A stretch of DNA of 15,330 nt. Source: JBBTXM01 sp038062255 (GTDB lineage Bacteria > Patescibacteriota > Minisyncoccia > UBA11713 > 2-01-FULL-45-33). Positions 7,235 to 13,267 of the stretch are shown piece after piece (position 1 is the first letter of the stretch; each line of letters begins with the position of its first letter). The DNA is taken from contig JBBTXM010000012.1 of NCBI GenBank assembly GCA_038062255.1, positions 1-15,330 on the forward strand. Direction: 5' to 3'. The translations under genes were made by a program, and so were the position numbers. Under the pieces are notes generated by a model, which worked only from the letters and a program-made list of their open reading frames with translations, did not search any database and was not told the origin of the DNA.

Positions 7235-7495
7235 ATGTATATTGCCGTTATTTCTGAAAAACTAAATAAGATTCTCAAGAAACAAAAACACAAAAACCCG
7301 CAAGTTGTTTCTGAAATTCAAAAACAGATTGATAAAGTTTTAAGATTTCCGGAATTTGGAAAACCATTAAGGCACGACATGAAAAATGAGCGCCGAATAC
7401 ACATCGGTTCTTTTGTTTTGGTTTATAAAATATGGAAAAACGAAATTCATTTTCTGGATTTTGAACACCACGACAAAGTTTATAAAAGAAAGTAA
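7235..7495 (+). CDS. RelE-family mRNA interferase-like toxin, second module
   Basis: An 86-residue protein of RelE/StbE type: a helical N-terminal half (LNKILKKQKHKNPQVVSEIQKQIDKVL), the middle motif KPLRHDMKNERRIHIGSFVLVYKI, and the end NEIHFLDFEHHDKVYKRK. The pattern 'KPLR..L...R-hhhGsahLhYkh....hhhhhhh.HHDkVYkR' is typical of RelE-like toxins of archaea and CPR bacteria. The stop (7493-7495) is followed directly by the second rny 3' copy at 7496, so the toxin forms the right edge of the acquired segment. Weak or absent Shine-Dalgarno, consistent with translation after the antitoxin. Confidence 0.82.
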   Translation: MYIAVISEKLNKILKKQKHKNPQVVSEIQKQIDKVLRFPEFGKPLRHDMKNERRIHIGSFVLVYKIWKNEIHFLDFEHHDKVYKRK

Positions 7496-7607
7496 AAAAA
7501 AATGGCCCGTGACATCGCGGATCGAATAGAGGGCGAACTAAAATATCCGGGAGAAATCAAGGTGAACGTTATCCGCGAAATGCGGGCAATTGAGTACGCT
7601 AGGTAAT
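7496..7607 (+). repeat. rny: Direct repeat, right copy (orphan 3' end of rny)
   Basis: A second copy of the last 111 bp of rny with no upstream gene body. The frame is intact through VIREMRAIEYAR and the TAA stop. It differs from 6365-6475 only at five synonymous third positions near the end. It overlaps the stop of the convergent metK remnant (7599-7601). That looks like an original rny/metK tail-to-tail junction, so this copy may be the ancestral 3' end. Confidence 0.9.
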
Positions 7608-7820
7608 TTTTTGCAGCAACTTAATTCGTTTTGAATCTATCTTCTCCCACGGAAAAACAACGTCGCTTCTGCCGAAATGGCCGTAGCGGGAAGTTTTTTC
7701 GTAATATGTAACACAAGAAAATAAACAAGGTTTCAAAGTTAAAAAATTATATTTGTTTTCTTTTACTAACGTTCTCAGACGGCCGTCAAACTTGCTTAGT
7801 AACCCACTATGATATATCAT
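7599..7820 (-). pseudogene. metK: C-terminal remnant of S-adenosylmethionine synthetase
   Basis: The minus strand encodes ...TYYEKTSRYGHFGRSD, then VVFPWEKIDSKRIKLLQKIT and a stop. This matches the MetK C-terminal signature, which in E. coli runs through TAAYGHFGR and FPWEKTDK. Only this tail is recognisable. The stretch before it (from about LVKENKYNF) may be degenerate MetK sequence, and nothing earlier of the roughly 380-residue enzyme remains. The apparent start MIYHSG is supplied by the 22-bp palindrome at 7804-7825, so this is not a functional gene. The stop lies inside the duplicated rny 3' end. Confidence 0.65.
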
Positions 7821-7825
7821 AGTGG
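7804..7825. repeat. Perfect 22-bp palindrome
   Basis: CCACTATGATA is followed immediately by its exact reverse complement. There is no spacer, so a DNA-binding or recombination site fits better than an RNA hairpin. It sits at the junction between the metK remnant and the DUF5652-like gene, 7 nt past that gene's stop. Confidence 0.85.
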
Positions 7826-7831
7826 AAATGT

Positions 7832-8071
7832 TTATGGCAACTTTTCCTCCGCGACCACGGACAACTTCTCCAAACTTTTGCGTTTGTTAAAAATAAAAAT
7901 ATATAGAATATCCAAAATCGCAAGAGTGTTTACTATTAGCAAGACTATAAACCATTTTTTGTCGTTCTTTTTGGCCGCGCGCCACAGCGCCATACCCTTC
8001 CACGACAAAGACCACGCCGCGATTAAAATAATCACCCAAGAATTATACCCAAAACCGGTTAGTACTTCCAT
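7832..8071 (-). CDS. DUF5652-like small membrane protein
   Basis: A 79-residue protein with two membrane segments (about 10-30, YNSWVIILIAAWSLSWKGMALW; and about 41-60, FIVLLIVNTLAILDILYIFIF) joined by a basic loop, RAAKKNDKKW. The WKGhALWxAAKxxxKxWFIxLLIxNTLxILxIxYIF pattern is the one I associate with DUF5652, a family common in Patescibacteria and of unknown function. The start at 8071 is preceded by TATAAT at 6 nt with no Shine-Dalgarno. The promoter overlaps the stop codon of pnp, which lies upstream on the same strand. Confidence 0.75.
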   Translation of the reverse strand: MEVLTGFGYNSWVIILIAAWSLSWKGMALWRAAKKNDKKWFIVLLIVNTLAILDILYIFIFNKRKSLEKLSVVAEEKLP

Positions 8072-8077
8072 TGTTTA

Positions 8078-8086
8078 ATTATATCA
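8078..8086 (-). promoter_or_regulatory. Extended -10 leaderless promoter overlapping the pnp stop
   Basis: On the minus strand TGATATAAT, hexamer at 8083-8078, ends 6 nt before the ATG at 8071. Its TGA is the stop codon of pnp (8086-8084). Thus the pnp terminus doubles as the extended element of the next promoter. Confidence 0.6.
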
Positions 8087-10342
8087 TCTTCTCCCGCGGA
8101 ATCCTCCCCTGCCCCTGTCTCTGCGTTCGCGCGCCTCTTGTTGTTTGCTGGCCTCGGCTTCGCCGGCTTTGCGGTCTTCTTCGGATTTCAAATCGAGTTT
8201 TTGCACAGCTTTTATGGAAAGATTTACTCTTCCTTGGTCGTCTTTGTTTATTACTTTAACATTCACCTCGTCGCCTGGGGAAACAACATCGGTAACTTGA
8301 TTTACCCTAAACGGAGCAAGTTCCGAAATATGGACCATGCCTTCCTGCCCAGGAGCAAATTCAACCATTGCGCCAAATGGAAAAATCCTTGTAACTCTGC
8401 CTGTAAATGTTTCCCCTATTTCGATTTCCTTGGTCAGAGCGCGAATCTTATCGTAAGCTCTTTTCGCCGCTTCTTCGTTGGGGCCGGTGATAAATATTTC
8501 GCCAGTTTGTTCGACATCGATTTGCGAACCGGTTTCTTCAATTATTGAATTTATCATTTTGCCTCCAGGGCCGATTACGTCGCGGATTTTGTCTTTGTCG
8601 ATTATCATCGAAATTATTCTGGGCGCGTACTGGCTTAATTCTTCCCTTGGACCAGAAAGTTCTTTTGTAATTACATCCAGAATCTCAAGTCTCGCTTCGC
8701 GAGCCTGCGCGAACGCTTCAAATAATATATTAAGAGGAATTCCATCAACTTTTACATCCATTTGCACCGCCGTAATTCCCTTTTTGGTGCCGGCAACTTT
8801 GAAATCCATATCGCCGTGGTGGTCTTCTGGACCCTGAATATCGGTAAGTATTTTGTATTTTGGCAAAGCTTCGCCCGGTAAAACATCCGATGTTTTTTGG
8901 GATTTAACATCGGATGTTGAGGAGGGCGAAGCCATCATCAAACCCATCGCGATTCCCGCGGCTGGAGCCTTAATAGGAACTCCCGCATCCATGAGCGCCA
9001 ACACCGACGCGCAAACAGAACCCATTGAGGAAGAACCATTTGAAGAAAGGGTTTCGGAAACCACCCTGATTGTGTACGGGAATTTATCCGAGTCCGGAAT
9101 TACCTCCCGGAGCGCCCGTTCCGCCAAAGCTCCGTGGCCAATGTCGCGCCTGCCGGGGCCACGCATAGCTTTTACTTCTCCCACGGAAAATCCCGGGAAG
9201 TTATAGTGGTGCATGAATCTTTTTTTGGTGCGCACCTCCATGCCCTCAATCAATTGCGCGTCGGAAGGCGCGCCCAAAGTAACAACAGATAAAATATGTG
9301 TCTCACCCCTATAGAAAAGCCCGGAGCCATGGGTACGCGATAAAATTTTGACTTTCGCGAAAAGCGGACGGAGTTCGGCTATACCCCGGCCGTCTGGGCG
9401 CTTTTCTTTTTCTATAATATTTTTGTGGACTATATCGTTGACAGACTCTTCAAAGAGAGAATCATGCAGATTTTTTGGAACATCCGGAAAATTTTCTTTG
9501 GCGTAATCCATCCATTCTTTTTTAATCTCATTGAGTTTTTCGTACCTGTTCATTTTTTCCCGTACATAGATCGCTTCCTCAAGCTGAGGCAAAACTCTGG
9601 CCTCAAAATCTTTTTTGGCGTTTTGGGGAATCTCTTTTGTTTCAAGCCTTGCTTTCTCTTTTCCAATTTCTTTTATTATTTTATTTTGAAATTCGCACAC
9701 GGTATCAATTTCCTTTATCGCAAATTCCAAAACATCCGACATTTCGTCTTCTGAAATTTGCGCAGCGCCAGCTTCTATCATGTTTATCTTTCCATCTTTT
9801 CCGCAAACCATTATATCCAAATGCGACTTTGCCATTTCTTCGTATGCGGGGTTCGATACAAAATTGCCGTCAACTTTTCCTACGCGTGTAGCGCCAATGG
9901 GGCCATTCCAGGGAATATTTGAAGTTCCAAGCGCCAACGACGCCCCCACAATCGCGGGAAAATCCGGATCGTTTTCTTCGTCCACAGACAACACCATAAC
10001 CACAACCTGGACATCGTTGCGTATTTTTTGCGAAAAAAGCGGGCGAATTCCCCTATCAATAAGCCTTGCAACAAGTATTGCTTCATCAGAAGCTCTGCCT
10101 TCTCTGCGGACAAATCTGGAACCCAAAATTCTGCGAGCCGCGTAAAACTTTTCTTCATAATCGACGAGCAATGGGAAAAAATCTATCCCCTCCCTTTCTT
10201 GCGCGCTCATAACGGCTGTGGCAAAAACCACGGTTCCTCCGTAAGTAACCATGCATGAGCCGTTCGCGTGTTGCGCAATATCGTTAAATTCGGCGGTTAA
10301 AGTTTTACCGCCAACTTCGGTCGTAAATTTTTTATTTGTCAT
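8084..10342 (-). CDS. pnp: Polyribonucleotide nucleotidyltransferase (PNPase)
   Basis: Phosphorolytic 3'-5' exoribonuclease, normally a trimer of the RNA degradosome. The 752 residues have all domains: first RNase PH core (about 10-215, with RRILGSRFVRREGRASDEAI), helical linker, second RNase PH core (about 315-560, with RPDGRG, RGETH, GPGRRDIGHGALAERAL and active-site Asp in EDHHGDMD), KH domain (VIGPGGKMINSI, 589-600), S1 domain (about 644-712) and a charged Arg/Gly-rich tail (RRDRGRGGFRGRR). Between AGIAMGL and ILTDIQG it has about 30 residues (469-498) where E. coli has 9. The excess corresponds to a nested palindromic DNA element at 8868-8932, encoding two TSDV copies. The frame is kept and all catalytic motifs remain. 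A hairpin directly precedes the start. Confidence 0.96.
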   Translation of the reverse strand: MTNKKFTTEVGGKTLTAEFNDIAQHANGSCMVTYGGTVVFATAVMSAQEREGIDFFPLLVDYEEKFYAARRILGSRFVRREGRASDEAILVARLIDRGIRPLFSQKIRNDVQVVVMVLSVDEENDPDFPAIVGASLALGTSNIPWNGPIGATRVGKVDGNFVSNPAYEEMAKSHLDIMVCGKDGKINMIEAGAAQISEDEMSDVLEFAIKEIDTVCEFQNKIIKEIGKEKARLETKEIPQNAKKDFEARVLPQLEEAIYVREKMNRYEKLNEIKKEWMDYAKENFPDVPKNLHDSLFEESVNDIVHKNIIEKEKRPDGRGIAELRPLFAKVKILSRTHGSGLFYRGETHILSVVTLGAPSDAQLIEGMEVRTKKRFMHHYNFPGFSVGEVKAMRGPGRRDIGHGALAERALREVIPDSDKFPYTIRVVSETLSSNGSSSMGSVCASVLALMDAGVPIKAPAAGIAMGLMMASPSSTSDVKSQKTSDVLPGEALPKYKILTDIQGPEDHHGDMDFKVAGTKKGITAVQMDVKVDGIPLNILFEAFAQAREARLEILDVITKELSGPREELSQYAPRIISMIIDKDKIRDVIGPGGKMINSIIEETGSQIDVEQTGEIFITGPNEEAAKRAYDKIRALTKEIEIGETFTGRVTRIFPFGAMVEFAPGQEGMVHISELAPFRVNQVTDVVSPGDEVNVKVINKDDQGRVNLSIKAVQKLDLKSEEDRKAGEAEASKQQEARERRDRGRGGFRGRR
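8868..8932. repeat. Nested 65-bp palindromic element inside pnp
   Basis: The outer arms GCTTCGCCC (8868-8876) and GGGCGAAGC (8924-8932) are exact reverse complements. The inner arms AACATCCGATGTT (8882-8894) and AACATCGGATGTT (8906-8918) are too. The gaps are symmetric: 5 nt between inner and outer arms on each side, with an 11-nt loop. Each inner arm is itself AACATC-S-GATGTT. The element coincides with the extra residues 471-492 of PNPase. Confidence 0.9.
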
Positions 10343-10366
10343 AAATCACTTAAACTTTAGTGATTT
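10343..10366 (-). promoter_or_regulatory. Hairpin directly before the pnp start codon
   Basis: AAATCACT (10343-10350) and AGTGATTT (10359-10366) form an 8-bp stem with an 8-nt loop, ending at the base next to the pnp ATG. A possible -10 TAAAAT on the minus strand (10376-10371) would start transcription near 10364, placing the hairpin at the 5' end of the mRNA. In E. coli a pnp leader stem-loop mediates autoregulation with RNase III; a similar role here is only inferred. Confidence 0.5.
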
Positions 10367-10426
10367 GCAGATTTTAGGCCAAAAAGACCTACCTATCTGA
10401 AAACCACTATTTATAATAAACACTCG

Positions 10427-10457
10427 ACTATGGACTATAGGCTATCAACTATGGACT
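10427..10457. repeat. Short direct repeat in the pnp upstream region
   Basis: ACTATGGACT occurs at 10427-10436 and 10448-10457, a 21-bp period or about two helical turns, with related CTATAG and CTATC words between. It lies in the 147-nt gap between the DUF2283-like gene and pnp. Apart from this and the pnp hairpin I see nothing in that gap. Confidence 0.5.
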
Positions 10458-10489
10458 GATAAGTCAACGGCGGTGAAATTTTTGATAAA

Positions 10490-10726
10490 TTAGGCTTTCG
10501 CCAATACCCGTAAATTTTCCGCGAAGCCCTTAAACGCTTTCGGATTTGATTTAAAATCATTGAAATTGAAATCATAAAAGTTGACTCTGACCGCTTCGCC
10601 GTTTTTGTCATAATCAATAACCACGTTTCCAGATAACTCGGAATCGGTACTTTGTGCTTTTTTTAATTCAACAGATAAAACCTTGCTTTCCTTATTGTAT
10701 GAAATTATGGGTTTTATTTTTTTCAT
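10490..10726 (-). CDS. DUF2283-like small protein
   Basis: A 78-residue protein. ISYNKESKVLSVEL...GNVVIDYDKNGEAVRVNFYDF (8-54) follows the DUF2283 pattern of 'Y-D-x-x-x-DxLhhxh ... hhhDhDxxGxhhGhEhh'. The family's function is unknown. The C-terminal part, NDFKSNPKAFKGFAENLRVLAKA, is an extra basic helix. It lies on the minus strand between the NYN nuclease gene and pnp, 26 nt after the former, and may be cotranscribed with it. No Shine-Dalgarno is evident before ATG 10726. Family assignment is by pattern only. Confidence 0.7.
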   Translation of the reverse strand: MKKIKPIISYNKESKVLSVELKKAQSTDSELSGNVVIDYDKNGEAVRVNFYDFNFNDFKSNPKAFKGFAENLRVLAKA

Positions 10727-10752
10727 AAGTATTTTTTTATATTTAAGGGGGG

Positions 10753-11259
10753 TTATTTTTTAATTATATATTTCGCGGGTTCTTCGCCGAGGTCGATGAA
10801 GTCATCCGCGATTTCCTTGAGCTTGCCAGAAGTGGATTTGCCGAACGAGAGAACCTCAACCCTGCGCCCTTGGTTTTTTAAATATTCTACAAGTGGAATA
10901 AAATCTCCGTCTCCAGAAGCAATAATAATTGTATCCACAATTTCCGCAGTGCGGACAGCATCTACCGTAAGCCCAACATCCCAATCTGCTTTTTTGGCTC
11001 CTCCGTAAAACTCCTGGAGATCCTTAACCCGAAGCTCAATACCCAGCTTTTCCAATGCCTCCAAAAATGCTTTTTCTTCGCCAGTTTTAGTGCGTATAAC
11101 ATATGAAAAAGCTCTTATAAGCTGGCGCCCGCCGACTGCTGTCTGCAAGACCGCCTTAAAATTCACCCTTCCACCAAAAAGGCTCCGGGCCGAATGATAC
11201 ATATTTTGCGCGTCCATAAATACCGCGACTCGCTGATTTTTGTGTTTTAGGCTTGCCAT
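10753..11259 (-). CDS. NYN-domain (LabA/DUF88-like, PIN-fold) putative ribonuclease
   Basis: A 168-residue protein that is almost entirely one NYN domain. The acidic metal-binding residues typical of this PIN-like fold are visible: VAVFMDAQNMY (Asp16, Asn19), ADWDVGLTVDAV (Asp94, Asp100) and IIIASGDGDFIPLVEYLKNQGRRVEV (Asp117, Asp119). NYN proteins such as LabA and DUF88 members are predicted, and in some cases shown, to be RNases. The gene starts 5 nt after rpsO and precedes the DUF2283-like gene and pnp, so it sits inside the classic rpsO-pnp pair. That context supports a role in RNA processing or decay. The substrate is unknown. Confidence 0.88.
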   Translation of the reverse strand: MASLKHKNQRVAVFMDAQNMYHSARSLFGGRVNFKAVLQTAVGGRQLIRAFSYVIRTKTGEEKAFLEALEKLGIELRVKDLQEFYGGAKKADWDVGLTVDAVRTAEIVDTIIIASGDGDFIPLVEYLKNQGRRVEVLSFGKSTSGKLKEIADDFIDLGEEPAKYIIKK

Positions 11260-11264
11260 TTTAC

Positions 11265-11531
11265 TTATTTTCTAAGCCCTAATTTTTTAACTAATGATTT
11301 GTACAGAGATTCGTTCTTTTTCGCTAAATACTCCAAAAGTTTTTTTCTTTTGCTGACCATTTTCAACAAGCCCCTTCTCGAATGGTTGTCTTTTGCATGC
11401 TTTTTGAGGTGCGCCGCAAGAGAGTCTATTTGCTTGGACAATAGCGCAATTTGGACAACCGAAGAACCGGTATCCTTTTCGTGGACGCCGTGCTCTTTTA
11501 CTATTTTTTGTTTTGTTTTTGGTTTAAGCAT
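11265..11531 (-). CDS. rpsO: 30S ribosomal protein S15
   Basis: An 88-residue protein, normal length, that binds 16S rRNA in the central domain of the small subunit. It shows the S15 signature DTGSSVVQIALLSKQIDSLAAHLKKHAKDNHSRRGLL and the C-terminal KRKKLLEYLAKKNESLYKSLVKKLGLR. It is upstream of pnp as in many bacteria, here with two genes interposed. In the leader, two C-rich hairpins (11554-11574 and 11589-11615) lie 23-84 nt before the ATG. GGGGAGG lies 13 nt before it, rather far for a Shine-Dalgarno. Whether the hairpins regulate S15 is unknown. Confidence 0.96.
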   Translation of the reverse strand: MLKPKTKQKIVKEHGVHEKDTGSSVVQIALLSKQIDSLAAHLKKHAKDNHSRRGLLKMVSKRKKLLEYLAKKNESLYKSLVKKLGLRK

Positions 11532-11553
11532 AATAAAATATTACCTCCCCGCA

Positions 11554-11574
11554 CCCCTCCTTGTAAAGGAGGGG
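11554..11574. repeat. C-rich palindromic repeat upstream of rpsO
   Basis: CCCCTCCTT, a GTA loop, then AAGGAGGGG: a perfect 9-bp stem. It is preceded by ACCTCCCC (11543-11550), resembling the ACCTCACCC lead-in of the repeat at 13217-13294. It appears to be the same intergenic repeat family. Confidence 0.75.
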
Positions 11575-11588
11575 AAACTATAAAATTT

Positions 11589-11615
11589 CTCCCCCGGCCA
11601 TCGTGGTCAGGGGAG
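11589..11615 (-). terminator. Hairpin after the metzincin gene, possible terminator
   Basis: CTCCCC-c-GGCCA, TCG loop, TGGTC-a-GGGGAG: an 11-bp stem with one internal mismatch and one G-T pair. On the minus strand it lies 14 nt past the protease stop and is followed by AAATTTTATAGTTT, a poor but T-containing tail. It could end the protease transcript before rpsO. It could equally be another dispersed palindrome. Confidence 0.4.
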
Positions 11616-11629
11616 TTTAAAGGTTTTCT

Positions 11630-12259
11630 TCAAAAATCTCTGTTTCGATTTGCAAGAATCTCCTCCTTGCTTTTCTTATCAAAAGTTAAAGTTTGTATCA
11701 TCTCGGCATTCATGACCGAGTTTTTGTCAAACATGTGGCCCGCCCCGAAGATATGCCCAAGTTCGTGAGTCAAAATGCGTTCAGTATACCCTTCTTCCGG
11801 GAAAATACGCACCAGAGCAAGCGCTTTTTTGAACATGGCGCGTCCGCCAATTTTCTGCTTTGCTGGAACCCATCCTCCGTCAACATCGATGGAAACATCT
11901 CCTAAAAAATCTTTCGTCGCAAACGCCACCACAACGTCCGTTTCCTCGAACGAAATCTGGGCAAGATTTTCCATTTCTATGTTTACGTCGAAGTTATCGT
12001 ATGGCGCAAACCAAAGCCCGGCGCTAAATTTTGTAATTACAAATTTAATGCCAAACTCTTTTTCAAAAATTCTCGACGCTTCGGAGAAAGCTGCGCCCAA
12101 GCGCCCGAAAGCCCAAGACAAATTGTCGGCTCCGATTGTGCCATCCAAAAGGACAGCCACTCGTACAGTTCTTGGCATTTCTTCGTCCTGGGCAACAACC
12201 ATTGGCCCGGACAGAAGAAAAGCCAGCATAAAAAGTACCACCGAAACCCTAACTTTCAT
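11630..12259 (-). CDS. Secreted metzincin-like zinc metalloprotease, hypothetical
   Basis: A 209-residue protein. A signal peptide is clear at 1-24 (MKVRVSVVLFMLAFLLSG, cleavage probably after VVAQ or nearby). The catalytic motif HELGHIFGAGH (165-175) is the extended HExxHxxGxxH zinc site of metzincins. Met183 in SVMN follows 8 residues later and fits a Met-turn, although the spacing is short. No family name is recognised. It should act outside the cytoplasmic membrane. An in-frame ATG at 12370 exists, but ATG 12259 has AGGAGGTG 4 nt upstream and a signal peptide starting there, and the consensus promoter lies between the two ATGs. Divergent from the Xer recombinase gene. Confidence 0.82.
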   Translation of the reverse strand: MKVRVSVVLFMLAFLLSGPMVVAQDEEMPRTVRVAVLLDGTIGADNLSWAFGRLGAAFSEASRIFEKEFGIKFVITKFSAGLWFAPYDNFDVNIEMENLAQISFEETDVVVAFATKDFLGDVSIDVDGGWVPAKQKIGGRAMFKKALALVRIFPEEGYTERILTHELGHIFGAGHMFDKNSVMNAEMIQTLTFDKKSKEEILANRNRDF

Positions 12260-12263
12260 TTTA

Positions 12264-12271
12264 CACCTCCT
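12264..12271 (-). promoter_or_regulatory. Strong Shine-Dalgarno of the metzincin gene
   Basis: AGGAGGTG on the minus strand, 4 nt before ATG 12259. It decides that start over the in-frame ATG at 12370. Confidence 0.8.
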
Positions 12272-12278
12272 AATTTTA

Positions 12279-12307
12279 ATTATACTCCTAAAAAATATAA
12301 AAGTCAA
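12279..12307 (-). promoter_or_regulatory. Consensus promoter of the metzincin gene
   Basis: On the minus strand TTGACT (12307-12302), a 17-nt spacer, then TATAAT (12284-12279). It predicts a short leader of about 13 nt carrying the Shine-Dalgarno. Confidence 0.85.
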
Positions 12308-12331
12308 GACCATAAATGTCGCAAAATATTT

Positions 12332-12337
12332 TATAAT
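12332..12337 (+). promoter_or_regulatory. -10 of the Xer recombinase gene
   Basis: TATAAT ends 7 nt before ATG 12345, so the mRNA should be leaderless or nearly so. No convincing -35. It is back-to-back with the metzincin promoter, whose -35 is 25 nt away. Confidence 0.55.
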
Positions 12338-12344
12338 TAAAGCG

Positions 12345-13205
12345 ATGGCGAACAACTTAAATACTCTCAAAAAACAATATCTTGAGCATTTGGAGATAGA
12401 AAAGGGCCGAAGCCTAAAAACTATAGAAAATTATGGCCGTTATTTGGATAAATTTATGGCTTTTTCCAAAGCCGATAAGCCGTCGCAAATTACCGAAGAC
12501 ATAGCGAGGAATTACAGGCTTTATTTAAACAGGCTGGGGCTGGGCAAAAAAACCCAGAACTATTACGTGATAGCGCTCCGTTCATTTTTGAAATTTCTCG
12601 CCAAAAACGAGATAGAATCCCTGAATGCCGAAAAGCTGGAACTCGCCAAAGTTCCGGAACGCGAATTGGATTTATTGGACTCCGAAGAACTAGAAAGATT
12701 GCTTTCTATTCCCAAAGAAGATAATATCGCCGACTTGCGCGACAAAGCGATACTTGAAACTTTTTTTTCAACAGGACTTAGAATTTCGGAACTAATTTCG
12801 CTCCCACGCGAAGGAATTGAAAAAAAAGAAGAAATTTCCGTCCGCGGAAAGGGTGGAAAAATAAGAGTGGTATTTCTTTCCTCGCGCGCAAGAGAAGCAA
12901 TAACAAAATACTTAAAAAAGGATTCTGAAAACGTAACAGATAAATTATTCTCTATGTCTCCGCGTTCGATACAGCGAATGATACACCGATGCGCGATTAA
13001 AGCCGGAATCGCAAAAAAAGTTTCGCCTCATGTTTTGCGCCACGCGTTTGCGACAGATCTTTTGCGCAATGGAGCGGATCTGCGTTCGGTACAGGCAATG
13101 CTGGGACACGCGAATATTTCAACCACGCAAATTTATACGCACTTTACGGACAAACAGCTCAAAGAAGTGCATAGAGCATTTCACGGGGGAGGGAAGAAAA
13201 AGTAG
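12345..13205 (+). CDS. xerD: Tyrosine recombinase of the XerC/XerD type
   Basis: Site-specific recombinase; in most bacteria Xer proteins resolve chromosome dimers at dif. The 286 residues have the full two-domain layout: an N-terminal SAM-like core-binding domain (about 5-95) and a C-terminal catalytic domain. All catalytic residues are seen: Arg146 (TGLRISE), Lys172 (GKGGKIR), His229 and Arg232 (HVLRHAFA), His255 (LGHANISTT) and the nucleophile Tyr264 (YTHF). The frame is open much further upstream, but that part runs antisense to the metzincin gene, and only ATG 12345 gives the family N-terminus. XerC and XerD cannot be separated from this sequence. A DUF559 cassette follows 12 nt after the stop, so an element-linked role is possible; normal length and motifs favour a housekeeping Xer. 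Confidence 0.92.
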   Translation: MANNLNTLKKQYLEHLEIEKGRSLKTIENYGRYLDKFMAFSKADKPSQITEDIARNYRLYLNRLGLGKKTQNYYVIALRSFLKFLAKNEIESLNAEKLELAKVPERELDLLDSEELERLLSIPKEDNIADLRDKAILETFFSTGLRISELISLPREGIEKKEEISVRGKGGKIRVVFLSSRAREAITKYLKKDSENVTDKLFSMSPRSIQRMIHRCAIKAGIAKKVSPHVLRHAFATDLLRNGADLRSVQAMLGHANISTTQIYTHFTDKQLKEVHRAFHGGGKKK

Positions 13206-13267
13206 AAAACCATTTAAACCTCACCCCCCAACTCTTCGAGTCTGAAGACTCTTCAGAGTCTGAACGA

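Noticed and set aside
8853..9206. Plus-strand ORFs across pnp (such as 8138-8548, 8478-8837, 8853-9206, 9780-10145)
   Set aside because: All are antisense shadows of the well-conserved pnp frame, with no recognisable product.
11775..12344. Long upstream extension of the Xer recombinase reading frame
   Set aside because: It runs antisense through the metzincin gene and has no family similarity; ATG 12345, behind TATAAT, gives the normal Xer N-terminus.
12260..12370. Longer N-terminus for the metzincin from ATG 12370
   Set aside because: It would span the consensus promoter and the Shine-Dalgarno; the signal peptide starts at 12259.
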